Positions 1 to 10,853 of a DNA stretch of 64,000 nucleotides are shown piece after piece; positions within the stretch are counted from its first letter, which is position 1; each line of letters starts with the position of its first letter. The stretch spans positions 620,001 through 684,000 of the forward strand of contig JASANG010001107.1 of assembly GCA_030248215.1 (NCBI GenBank), given 5' to 3'. This stretch comes from Enoplolaimus lenunculus (Eukaryota > Nematoda > Enoplea > Enoplida > Thoracostomopsidae). The notes under the pieces were generated by a model, which saw nothing but the letters and a program-made list of their open reading frames with translations, searched no databases and was not told the origin of the DNA. Made by a program: the position numbers and the translations under genes.

Positions 1-609
1 ATGCTGAAAATAGAGGCAAATATAGGCAGCGCTATTTTTGTTCTAAAAACATACCCAAGTCCTCAAATACGGGAAGATAATGATTGCGGGCTTTACTCTC
101 TGGCCCAAATATTGGGCTGTGTTCCTCAGACTTTGAAAATTTTTGCATCTTTGAGCTGCTCATGACATTCCCTATTCATTATACATTAAGATTTGAATTT
201 TCAAAAAATCTATTTTTTCGGTCCAACATCTCAAGTCCTGGGACCAAAAATTTTAAATCAAAAATTTAGGTAATGTATATACGTAAATAAATAAATATAT
301 TATATATATCATTTGGCACAGTTTACGGACCTGAATCGCAAGATCTTAAATTTTTGCAATCAGTAGAACGGTTCAATAGTTATAACCGAAAACTGTATTG
401 AGGCATCCATGCCGAATAATTGACAGCGCGCCAAATCAGTTTTTGTGTGCCGCACCTACCATCATCAATTGATAATTGGGTTTTAAACTAACAAACGTCT
501 GCAGTTTCAGATAAAAAAATTGTAAGGTAATCGGGAGAGTCAAATGCTGGAAATGAGTTAATTTATGAAATTCACCATACCCTGGTTCGGAAGTTAGAAG
601 ACATCTCAC
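1..609. other. Intergenic, nothing recognised
   Basis: AT-rich sequence with no convincing frame, RNA gene or repeat border. Confidence 0.5.
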
Positions 610-1012
610 CAGGGTGCAAACGGGTAGTAAAAATAACGGAAACGGATAGTGATCAAAATAACGGAAATGAAACCGGAAACGGAAAACGGATATTGAAGTA
701 TAAAAGTTTCAAAGATGTTTTATCTTTATGCCACCACAATTGAGTTATGCAAATATTCATTCTACTTTGTAAAATGTTAAAGAAAAAATAGCGGATGCAA
801 CGAAAATTTTAAGATTTTGGATGAATTTCGTAATTTATATTTTATTCCGTGCAATCTCAAAATCGCTCTAATGATAAATTGCGAGATATATGATTGATTT
901 ACAATTAACTTTTGAGCCTAAAAACAACAGAATTTGTGGTATTTCTATAACGGAACCGTACACCGATTTTTAACGGAAACGGAAACGAAAACGAATATCC
1001 GGTTACACCCTG
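610..1012 (+). mobile_element. hAT-like MITE with GGAAAC hexamers (family d1)
   Basis: Starts CAGGGTGCAAACGG and ends CCGGTTACACCCTG, an inverted pair. Flanked by CATCTCAC and CATATCAC (7 of 8 bases), an 8-bp target duplication as expected of hAT transposons. Both ends are packed with GGAAACGG-type repeats; no coding capacity. Confidence 0.8.
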
Positions 1013-1305
1013 CATATCACCAACTGGCGGTATAATGAAACGTTTCGAAAGACAAGTAATTTGGCATTATCTGCCCTTGTTTGATATGGCTTCAAAGTTG
1101 TATTTTTCTGCACATTATTAAGAGGTTTCGGATATTAAGCTTTTTATGTATGCTTCAGTCACGTGCGGTAATATGAGAGTGAGTGGGATACCATAAGCGA
1201 ACGTTGCAAAAATTGGAGAGCGCTATTTGCCATACGACTCCATATTAATTTCAACAATTTTAATTGCATTTACTAGTGCAAATTCTATGTTTATTAGCAG
1301 CTATT

Positions 1306-1702
1306 CCGGGTGCAACCGGAAAAGAATAATACCGGAGTCGGAGTCGGAACCGTAACCTGAGGTCAACAAAATTTGCCGGAGCCGCAGCCAGAGCCGGAGC
1401 TAAAACCGGAGATGAAGCGAAATTAGGTAGTGAAAACGATGTTTAATTTGTTGATTTTAGCAAATATCTGTAACCTGTTGCTTAATCGTTTAGTTATACG
1501 GTTACTTTTTGCGAAATATCCGCAATTCTATCCTCAAAATTGTGCCAAAGCTTGAAACGAAACGCGCCAAACTGTTAAATCTTGTAAAACTATGCAAAAT
1601 TTCACTACCGAAATTGCCAGAACCTCTGGCAAATCTCTGCCGGAGCCGTACAAACCGGAGGTTTTTTGCCGTGGCCGGAGGCCGAGCTCCGGTTGTACCC
1701 TG
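1306..1702 (+). mobile_element. hAT-like MITE with CCGGAG hexamers (family d2)
   Basis: Ends CCGGGTGCAACCGGA and TCCGGTTGTACCCTG form terminal inverted repeats closely related to family d1. Subterminal regions carry repeated CCGGAG/GGAGCC motifs, probably transposase-binding sites. The open frames inside it are by-products of these repeats. Confidence 0.75.
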
Positions 1703-1916
1703 AGCCATATACATATACTTTGGTTGGGAAGCCGGCTTATACAAGAGGAAGTGACAGCGGGAAATAGCATTTCCAAAAATTTTGTGAAGAGATAAAAAAA
1801 GCACTTTCATAGGCTTCAGTAGAGCTTTCTGACCGGATCTTAAAGTCCAGCCACTATGCTCGCTGTCTATCGTTGCTTGCAAAAAACCCTTTCAACTAAA
1901 ATTCTCGACTCTCAAA

Positions 1917-2170
1917 TTAACCCCTTCTCACCTTGAGTTGCCTATAGGCAACTCAGCGCACTGTATATACGGTAAATAATATCACTGTGTTTAACAATTG
2001 CAACACGTATACATACCACAAGACGTGAGAGCCCCCTCGTGCTCGAGCGTCAAGCTCCTAGAGCTTAGTGATGATGGTATACGCCTCCCACTCCAGTCAC
2101 TGGAGTTCGAATCCTAGCATAAAAGTAGGTCTCAGGGGAAATTGAAAATATACGTGTGAGAAAGGGTTAA
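1917..2170 (+). mobile_element. TTAA-flanked piggyBac-like MITE carrying a tRNA-like Pol III body, copy 1
   Basis: Begins TTAACCCCTTCTCAC and ends GTGAGAAAGGGTTAA: TTAA at both borders and a terminal inverted repeat starting CCC, the piggyBac pattern. Inside is a tRNA-like segment with an A-box-like AGCTTAGTGATG and the B box GAGTTCGAATCC about 33 bp later, plus CTCCCAC resembling a Gly (CCC) anticodon loop. The arms no longer pair, so it is not a working tRNA. Confidence 0.8.
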
Positions 2171-2454
2171 AATTCTGGCAACACGGTCGATTTGGGAACA
2201 TTATGCATATTTACCTTTATGCGTAACCAAAAGCAAGCATGCAAAATAAATGCAGTGTTAATCTGCAGTTACAAGCCATATTTATTCATGTCACAGCCTG
2301 CGCACTTGTAGCTTCAGAATTTTTGCGTCGCTTTTTCAACGATTTAGAAGGAAAGGTAAAATTTGAAAAACAGCCCTTGCTATGACAATAATTCATATCG
2401 AACAGTTACAAAATGTATAGCTACTTTTTTCCAATGTAACGACTAAACACGTTA

Positions 2455-2652
2455 CTGTCTAGTGTCTAGCGGTCATGACTATTTGTCGCCGGACAACTCA
2501 TCAAATGACAACTGGTAATCTGAATTTTGTCGACTCGACATTTTACCGTCCATCATCAGGCATAGGCTTAAAAAGAAAATATTATGCTGAACATTATCAG
2601 TTGGAGTTGACTAAGGCTTAAGATGTTGTCTGGCGACAAGCTGTCTAGTGTC
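2455..2652. mobile_element. Short inverted-repeat element with TTGTCGCCGGACAAC ends
   Basis: TTTGTCGCCGGACAAC (2482-2497) is mirrored by GTTGTCTGGCGACAAG (2625-2640). A 12-bp direct repeat, CTGTCTAGTGTC, stands on the two sides (2455-2466 and 2641-2652). Related sequence recurs at 8337-8517 and 35222-35378. Class uncertain. Confidence 0.5.
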
Positions 2653-3338
2653 AAATTGTGGAGGACTTTTGTCTACCACCGAAAAACAAACGATAAACAA
2701 TAAGGTTACTCGAGGGCCTCGCGGTGAATACTAATGAACCTTTATGAGCCGTTTTAAAAATGTTATTTCAAGCAACTTTTCCACTGAGCGAAACATCGCA
2801 ATCAAGTCAAAAAGGTGGAATGTATCACGGGCTTTTGAGGATGTAGGTCGGAACTAACGATTGCCTGCGATTATTCTTTAGGTGGCTGGTATTTAAATGG
2901 CTAATCTGCGAAAACATGCCAGTCAATACACAAACCAAGATACGAAACTTACGTATTACCACCTAGTGTTTAGTTGAAGACACAATTAAGGATTTAGAAC
3001 CTGAATTAAGCAGAAACAATCGTTTGAACCTACATATATGTGCAAAAACCTTAGGGCTACGATTTTGCTCGGGTCGTATTTCACTCATTGCTGACAAAAC
3101 TGACAATTGTCGACAAAAACTTGCATTGTTTCTTTTTCAAACAGATATTTTTAGACATCTTAATTTCTGTTTCTAACACCGAAACAGCAATTGTTAAGCA
3201 GTTATTTGAAGGCTTGTTTTTAGCTTCTCGCTCGTTTCTCGCGTGAGTTTTTTATTTTATATTTCACGGCACCACTATTAATACAATTTTCTGAAAACAC
3301 CACTGACAAATCTGTTACTACCGTCCCTTCGGTATAAT

Positions 3339-3473
3339 GGGACACTGATTATATATACTCAAACAGAAAATGATACTCATCATAAAGAAAGTATGAAACG
3401 CTAAAAGATAGTGTTTCATACTTTCTTTATGATGAGTATCATTTTCTGATTGAGTATATATAATCGGTGTCCC
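3339..3473. repeat. Near-perfect foldback, 61-bp arms, 13-bp loop
   Basis: Arm 3339-3399 (starting GGGACACTGATTATATATAC) is the near-exact reverse complement of 3413-3473 (ending GTGTCCC), differing mainly in a small unpaired patch. It would form a long DNA or RNA hairpin. Probably a foldback MITE; the terminal TAATCGGTGTCCCTAGC recurs in variant form near 8737. Confidence 0.8.
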
Positions 3474-3977
3474 TAGCAAAATTCATTGTTTGGAATGGTT
3501 GCTTAAACTGCACCACATTTCGAACGACAGTTTTCGTAATTGATAAACGTTGATGCGATTAAGTAGTTTGACTTTAGCACCAATTTCGCTGGCCTAACCG
3601 CACAGTTTCAGCTATTTATCACGTTTCATGCGTAAATCATACAGATTTTGCAGTTGATTCACAACATTCTTTGATCATAATAAATAAGGGTAAATAGCCT
3701 TTTTCGTACTAAAGATCGGAATGCATTTTGAAATCAATCTATTTCTTATGCTGCTTTTAAGTTCACACAAAGTGTGTTATGCTGTTTGTACTTGGTCGTC
3801 ATATAAAATATTAATGTTCGTGCTTAGAAATCTGATTCACGCATAAATTTCATTTCACAACCAAAGTGTCGAGATAAAAAGTGGAAAACGTAACAAATGC
3901 GGTTAGAATATTTGAAACTACGCTTTTAGTCAAAGGTGCCACAAGGGGGTTTAGCATTGCAAATGCTAGTTATTAGA

Positions 3978-4124
3978 GCCCGTACACAAGGATGGTGGAT
4001 CAGGAGAGGCTCCGCCCTTGTTAAAAAAATTGGGGTCAACCTTGATTGCAAGTGAACGAAAACCCATATATGCCCCTCCTGAAATTTTTTAGTCCATCCC
4101 TAGTAAGGTGAGTTGGCTACGGGC
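3978..4124. mobile_element. MITE of the GGGCCCGTAGCCA family, copy
   Basis: Starts GCCCGTACACAAGG and ends TTGGCTACGGGC. The inside shares the family's CAACCTTG, TGCCCCTCCTGAAATTTTT and AAGGTGAG motifs. Confidence 0.7.
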
Positions 4125-4839
4125 ATGTATCTTATTCTCTGAATCCGCCATTGGCTAACTTTTAAAAACGGTTCTACCACAATTTGGTTGGTGACTGGTT
4201 GGCAGACTCAATTCTGTTTCATTGAGCTGGGAATTAGCTTAGATTAGAAAGAAGTATAGATTTAGGATAATTAACATAACCGTTTTAAGTCATAACCTAT
4301 AACCTTTATACCGCATGTAGTTGGGTAAACAAGGTTAACAGTGGTCGTAGTGCTGGACAATTGCTGCCGATAATTGCGACTAAGCTGTTTCCTCCCATTC
4401 GTCCAATAGCTCGTTCGGCCATCAATAATTTGTTACATTTCTTTAGTGTTTGCAGGAGGTATACGCAAAAGTAAACCAGCGAGCAAAACATTTTTGACCT
4501 GTATAGACCAGCAAGCTGTTCAAGAACGTATAACTGCTCATTTTACACGTTTTTTTTAAAATTTCTGGAACACATGTATCGTTCATTCAAAAAAATTTAA
4601 TTTATGTCAAATCAAAATTGACTATTGTCCGAATGACCTGTGCGTCGACCAGTACGCGGCCACAGCAGCTGTAAAACTGATTATTTCACAGGCGGTAACC
4701 ATTGCCAATGTATTTCAAGTTTCGCAGTACTTATTAAACCGAATCATACAGGAGCATATTTCGTGCGAAAGCGTTACACGCGCTGAATGGATACTTAAAA
4801 TAATCAATGAAGAAAGCGCGCCTGTTGACAGTAGTGGTC

Positions 4840-4915
4840 TAGAGGGGCACTGTAGTAGCGTACGTTTCCCGTCAAAAAATTTTTTGTGATAAAATGGTAA
4901 GGTTCTTACCTTACA
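4840..4915 (+). mobile_element. Fragment of hAT-like family c
   Basis: Holds the family's internal segment CGTCAAAAAATTTTTTGTG followed by ATAAAATGGTAAGGT; the terminal GGCGGATCC ends are missing. Confidence 0.5.
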
Positions 4916-4978
4916 AGTTGTTTCGTTTCAGCAAATTGGCACATGTATAGCATACAGTATTGACTGGAAAAAAGAGGG

Positions 4979-5011
4979 TTTCTCTGTTTTTTATCATAAA
5001 AAACAGAGAAA
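4979..5011. repeat. Perfect 16-bp inverted repeat with one-base loop
   Basis: TTTCTCTGTTTTTTAT, one C, then its exact reverse complement. It lies just after the hAT-like fragment and may be part of a decayed element. Confidence 0.7.
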
Positions 5012-5282
5012 AAGAAAAATTGAAAAACATGTACTTGTGTTTCAACAAACGCAAACATATTAATGGCTGCTAAATTTGGTGCCAAAACGCCGCTGAAAGA
5101 ATCACATAACTATTTTTACTAAGTATATATTAAGATTTATAACGCATGATGAATAAGGGAACACGGTACCAAAGTTTAAAGAATAGTTGGCATGTGTCAG
5201 CTAGCTAGCCACAAACTTTTGGGTCTGAATTCGGCACAAGATCGGCTACCAGGGTTTGTAGTTTTACTGTTGCATGAATTTG

Positions 5283-6440
5283 TTTTTATTTATTTATGTT
5301 AAGTTCAGTACACCAGTATAAAATTAAAATAAAGAAAAAACAAAGAATTATAATGAAAAAAAAACAAATAACGTGCAATGGTGACTATAAGGCAATGGAT
5401 GGGCCATAGATAGGCCGCTAACACCACCCGTTAAGAAATTTGTTCAAATCGACCGAATAGAGACGCTTTTTAAACATAGCCACGCTCGAAGAATTATCTT
5501 CGGAATGCGGTAGCGAGCTCCAAGGCTGCACAATTCTCTTTGAGAAAAAATATTTAAAAGTATCAAGACGCGTTGACATTTCAAAAAACTAAAGACATTT
5601 TCGCGTCGTAGGGGCAAAACGTTTGATATCACAAAATTCACCTTACTTTCTAAATCATTTATAAAGGACAAAACAAGCACTGGGTCCAAGAACGCCTCCT
5701 TGAAAAACACCAGATAGAACAGATGTGACTTCTGAATTCAAGTCGTCTATGACAACAAACAGTTTGCGATTTATGCAGATAACTTCTAAACCAATGTAGA
5801 AGGTTCCCGTGAACCCCAATATTATTAAGTTTTTGTAAAAGTTTATGGTGAGAAACTCTATCAAACGCCTTACATACCTCAAAATAGAAAACATCAACAA
5901 ATTTTCCACCATCTGCTTTATTGACCAACTGTTCAGGCAAGTCAGAAGGTTTGTTAGAGTCGGACGACCACTTAGAAAACCAAACTGATTTTCAGATAAT
6001 TTTTTGAAGGAAATGCTCAGAAATTAGAGCTTTTTTACGACTGTTTTAAAAACCAATCTTAACGATGGTAACAAGGCCACTGGTCTATAATTACCAACTT
6101 CAGATTTTGAGTAGTTTTTATGTAAAAAAATTATTTTAGAAATTTTCATATTTTTTGGGACATAAACTTGCGTCCAATGACTTTACAAGCAGTAAATAAA
6201 TTGGTACTGCAACCGCGTGGAAAAGTTTTTGAAGCAAAATTTGTGGAATATTATCAGTTCCGAACCTGTACTTTTGTTTTAAACTTAAAAGAAGTTTCAC
6301 GGCAGCTTCACAATCCACAGTGACGTTATTAACTTCAACAACATTCTCACGGTGATATAAGTGTAAAGCAATCCCATTATCGACAATAAACATCGAAGTA
6401 AAAAATTGATTGAAAAGATTACCCTATCCTTGTTATTTAA
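5283..6440 (-). mobile_element. Broken CR1/Jockey-type LINE, reverse-transcriptase part
   Basis: Minus-strand remnant of a non-LTR retrotransposon, 5'-truncated. Conserved blocks appear in order across three frames: LFNQFFTSMFIVDNG, then FGTDNIPQILLQKL, then NYRPVALLPSL, then FEVCKAFDRVSHHKLLQKL and GNLLHWFRSYL, then GVFQGGVLGP, and finally the C-terminal FFSQR...LYSVDLNKFLNG near 5420. The region that should carry the catalytic YADD box is missing between the GVLGP block and the C-terminal block, so an internal deletion as well as several frameshifts has occurred. After the stop come about 130 bp of AT-rich 3' UTR ending in a TAAATAAATAAA-type tail near 5283. Not functional; moderately old. 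Confidence 0.85.
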
Positions 6441-7719
6441 TGTATATTATTCGTCTTTTATAGATTTAATACACGGAATGGAATATTTTACTATAAACTT
6501 AGATCGCACGAAACTACAAAAGGTTTTCGACTTTAATTTTTTCTATTTCTGATTTTCAAGCTTTATCAGATCCAGCCGTTTACTTTGCCTTGCTTCATTT
6601 GCAACATTTTTTCCATTTTTCAAAATTTTGCAACCTTAGATTAATAAGAACTTGTTATATAACAAAACAGTAAACACAATTTGCCAGCTATGTAAATTTC
6701 GTCACTAGTGTTAAGTAAAATGTGTTTTAATCCGAAGTTTAGTCCAAATTTTTCGTGTTTACATAGCTGAAAATGTTGGATCTAGCAAAAAGAACAAAAC
6801 TTAGACACAAATTTAATGCAGCAATCATTTTGGTCAAAAAAGTACAATTCATTAGCAAAAAAATGTGATCAAAATTAGGCCTCAATTAAGTAACAGAAAC
6901 TACATTTGCTTTCAACTCAGTTTTAGCAGCGCTACAGTGGTCACAAGCAGCAAAATCATCTGGTATATCCCATAAAACAGGTATTACAAAATGTAGTAAA
7001 TCAGCGCCCCTGCCACTAAGGCGAAACTTCCGGATAGAAAAGGTTACAAAAATCAGTTTATTACAGTTTTGAGCGATGTTTTGTTGCAGTCACGAGAGTT
7101 ATTTTTTAAAATTTATTTGTATAAAAAGGATTTTTTTCTGTTTTTCCACCATCTCGAAAAACGAAAGAAAACCGGAAAAACTTATTTTTTGTTGGTTTTG
7201 TCAGGCACCCAACCCTAGTGAAAATAATACAAGTACGGTTCGTCAACTGTATTTCAACTGTGGACTGACCACTTTTCTATCCAACATATATTAATGGATA
7301 GAGAAAGAATTAACGGGTGCATGAGAAACCTTTGCAATCTTTATGAGCTGGAGGTCAACATTTTAATTGAGAAGAGCTAAAGCCACTGTGATATCTTGGA
7401 TACGGGCGGTTTACCAATGTTCCAGTATCGCACAGGCCTTGCCCACACACTGGGTTTATTAAAACCAGAACTTTGAATTAAAGTAGTAAAATTGCGTTTG
7501 GGATCTCGCTAACTGTGCGTTCGCGAGTTTTTTTCACTGTTATATGTGGCTTGAGGCCGCGTCAGAAACCTAAGGATCACTCACAGCTTATTACTTTTAA
7601 CGAACCAAATTTCAATCTCGTCGGTCTTTCTTCCCCTGAACTATGTCGTCAGCAGCATTAAAGTCGACGACATGGGGCTGTTTAGTCCAGGACAGGCCCG
7701 CAGCCAGCTCACCGCAGGG
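6441..7719. other. Intergenic, nothing firm
   Basis: No gene seen. A GC-richer stretch at 7610-7740 encodes on the minus strand ELAAGLSWTKQPHVVDFNAA, cut off by the A/C tract; I do not recognise it. Confidence 0.4.
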
Positions 7720-7930
7720 AAAAAACAAACAAAAAAAAAGAGGCCCGGGGCCCCCCCCCCCCCCCCGCGCCACACCCGCCCCCCCCCAACAAAAAACACG
7801 CGCAAAAAAAAAAAACCACCCACAAACCAAAACACCAACCACAAAAACAAACAACCAAAAAACACCAACAAAAACACCACTCCCCCACCAACACACCACA
7901 ACCCCCCACCACCACCAACCACCAACAACA
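7720..7930 (+). other. A/C-only low-complexity tract
   Basis: About 180 bp from 7751 contain one T and a handful of G, after an A-rich/poly-C run with 17 C in a row. Composition is totally unlike the flanks. It may be a sequencing or assembly artefact or a true asymmetric satellite. The open frames over it are consequences of the composition. Confidence 0.8.
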
Positions 7931-8336
7931 TTGTGCTAAATTGCGAAGCTCACCGATTACCGATAAATAGTTGTAAAGCTTTGAAACCTGTTGCCTGCTA
8001 GTGATATATACATGCTATAGCTATTTGAGACTACTGGCAATAGTTTGAAACAGGATGACTTTAGCTATTCCAAAAACTATCTAATCTGCTTAGAAACGTT
8101 TTTTCAAAAATTTAGAAAATTTCCACGCCCCAGAAATGAAATTGGGGCATGGAGCATCGTTGGCTTCGTGGGGATGGATCAAATATTTGACGCCCGCCGT
8201 TTGCTAAATTCACTGTAAACCTGTAGTGAGTATATATTTGGCGGAGCGCAGTGTTATATTAGGGCTCCATGGGGGTTAGGAAAAATCGCTCGCGGAGCGG
8301 GATGTACGGCGTACAGCTCGCTCCACTTCCGTCTCT

Positions 8337-8517
8337 GTGTCGCCCGGCAACTTGTCGCCGAACATTGCCCTAGACCTTCGAGTAAGCGTAAGCATAAACC
8401 TAAACATAATCCTAATCCTAATACAAATAATAACGATCGTTTTCGACAAATGTTCGAATCGACGAAGATTCCGGATTACAAGTAATCGGTCGGCGAGTTG
8501 CCAGTCGTCGAATTGTC
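8337..8517 (+). mobile_element. Inverted-repeat element with TTGTCGCCG ends and degenerate TTAGGC core
   Basis: Left end has CCCGGCAACTTGTCGCCG; right end has CGGCGAGTTGCCAGTCGTCG. Between them lie degenerate CCTAAnC units (ATCCTAATCCTAATAC). Similar to 35222-35378. Confidence 0.5.
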
Positions 8518-8754
8518 TTTATACCATTGTTCCCCTTTTGTTATTTATGTATAGATTACATAAAGCTAGAAAAAGACAAGCGTAATAGTCTACAGAATTG
8601 CTAAAACGTGCCACAAGCATAGCTTTCAGAAACTGCTTCCTGCTCCCACGCCTAGATTTAAATGTGCTGTTATTACGGGTAACAAATGCATTTATGAAAA
8701 CCTTTATGAAAAAAACTTTTCGTGGTTTTGACCTTAATCGGTGTCTCTAGCGTA

Positions 8755-8790
8755 TATATATTATATATTATATATATGTGTGTATAAGGT
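8755..8790. repeat. AT/GT microsatellite
   Basis: TATATA-rich run ending in TGTGTGTA. Confidence 0.6.
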
Positions 8791-9217
8791 ATATGTTGTA
8801 ACTGTTACTTAATACTAAAATCTAAACAATCCAGTACAACAGGCATATTTTTGTGAGCACCCAAGTACCTGCCGTATGAATGAACTTTGCATAAAAACTG
8901 AACGTACTTTTGTACTGAAAATGATTTAATATCCATTATGACATCGACATACATCGAAGTATGGCTGAGTGACTGATTGTTTGAATAGGTCATTCCCACC
9001 ACTGCCAAACTTAAAATTTGATATTCAAATGGTTCGTTTGTCTAAAGCTAAAGCTGAAAATGTGTTTTCTGGTCAAATACGTGAAATTATGGCGAGATAC
9101 AACCCAAATTATAAAACTTCACGTCTTTAGCGTAATTGGTCAATCTTCGCTTATCGGAAAATTTACTAAAAACGCACTGTAAAATTGCACCAAAAATTCG
9201 GAAGAAAAAATATCATT

Positions 9218-9246
9218 GTTAACGGTGAAATTCTGGATCCGCCACT
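9218..9246. mobile_element. Right end of a hAT-like family c element
   Basis: AATTCTGGATCCGCCACTG matches the family terminal repeat; the matching left end was not found. Confidence 0.5.
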
Positions 9247-10528
9247 GGTGCTCGCTTAATGGCCAATGCAGAGATGGAATAGCTATTTGTTCAATGTTAC
9301 TGGCTTAAAGAAAAATCAAAAGCAATCGTCAGTTTGGTTGAATTTTTAGGGACTTAAAATGAACGGATTTTTCAGGTATGATGGTTCGAAAATTTTAATT
9401 TATACATTTAACGGCTATTTTACTACACCCGGTATCATCAACTAGTTCAGCAATTTGTTGAGGATATGTTAGCTTTTTTCCTACTTCAAAAATCTAACAT
9501 TAAAGTTCTATTTTTCGACTGTCAACAAAAACTTCAATCTATGAACTTACATCAGAACCATATACAGGTTTAATGTTCATAAAAAAATAACCAAGAGCAT
9601 ATGAGACGAGTTTTATAATTACGTCACATTTTATGGCAATTTTTTTGCAATTTAACAAATTTTTTACAATTAGCAATCGATTTTTTTCGGTTCAAGCAAT
9701 TTAAAATAGTGCATTTAGCCGTGCAATTCGGGGTTGTCTTCATAAAATTGATCTAACCTCATTAAAATATACAAATGTAAACATCGCCGTGAAACTCTTT
9801 TCAAATTTCAATTCTGTTCGTTTCGAAGCATTTAGCTTAGTATGATTATAAGTAAAAAAGGCGTTCAAAAAGTCTCCGGCGAATGACCTTTCAGGTATCA
9901 TATTAGTATACAGCCCCAACTGAAAATTTAGCGGTTAAAGTGCGGTTTTAGCAAAATCGAGTGGTAAAAAATATAAAATATCGCAGCAGTTTTAATTGGC
10001 ACACTGCGTACAATATTGGGTGGCTACAGGTCTAAATAAGAGTATTTTTCTTACATAACATAGTTCATGTGACAGATTGCATTAAATAAGCACATGCAAA
10101 TTAAACTTAATTGCGCATTTCTGTTGGAAGGGCACATATTATCAAACGCGAATGGAACCTATCATTAGTTAGCGATAAGTTTTCAAACAGACGAACATCT
10201 GCATTATTGCAGATCTCAAAATTGGTACAGAAGGGCAAATCAAACGCGAACAGTGTGCTGATGTGAGAAGAAACCTAAAACTTTCAACTCTTGTGAGAAA
10301 ATTTTGTAACGTGTACAAAACCAGGTATATTTATGTGTTTCCTTGTCTTCCGAAATTTCGGGTAAAATATATCCTTATTCCTTTTATTATATACGCCCCA
10401 TTTGGAGCGACAGTAATGGTAAAAGCACTTTTAAGATGAGAATTCACATTTACACAAGCAAGATAAAATTATGCGCCATGTATTTCATAACCTAGGCCGC
10501 GTTTAGCGTGGGCACAGTTATAAATTAA

Positions 10529-10586
10529 ATATAGTAAACTGAAAATTTTTCGCTTAAAGATAGTAAACTGAAAATTTTTCGCTTAA
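10529..10586 (+). repeat. Tandem duplication, about 29 bp x 2
   Basis: ATAGTAAACTGAAAATTTTT followed by CGCTTAA occurs twice in a row, next to the piggyBac-like copy that starts at 10583. Confidence 0.8.
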
Positions 10587-10853
10587 CCCTTTCTCACATG
10601 AATATTTTCTATTTCCCCTGAGGCCTACTTTTATGCTAGGATTCGAACTCCAGTGACTGGAGTGGGAGGCGTATACCATCACCACTCAGCTATAGGAGTT
10701 TGACGCTCGAGCCCGAAAGGGCTCTCACGCCTTGTGGTGATTTAGTACTAGGTATACGTGTTGCAATTGTTAAACACGGTGCGATATATACTATTTAACG
10801 TATATACACTGCACTGAGTTGCCTACAGGTAACTCAATGTAAGAAGGGGTTAA
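10583..10853 (-). mobile_element. TTAA-flanked piggyBac-like MITE with tRNA-like body, copy 2
   Basis: TTAACCCTTTCTCAC at the left and GAAGGGGTTAA at the right. On the minus strand it has a perfect A box (TAGCTGAGTGG) and B box (GTTCGAATCC) 34 bp apart, as in a true tRNA gene. Closest of all copies to an intact Pol III promoter. Confidence 0.82.

Noticed and set aside
1917-2170. Functional tRNA gene
   Set aside because: A and B boxes fit, but acceptor, anticodon and T arms do not pair, and the unit recurs with transposon ends.
7612-8001. Several overlapping frames on both strands, Pro/Thr- or Gly/Val-rich
   Set aside because: They reflect the A/C-only tract, which has few stops in any frame; no protein domain is seen.
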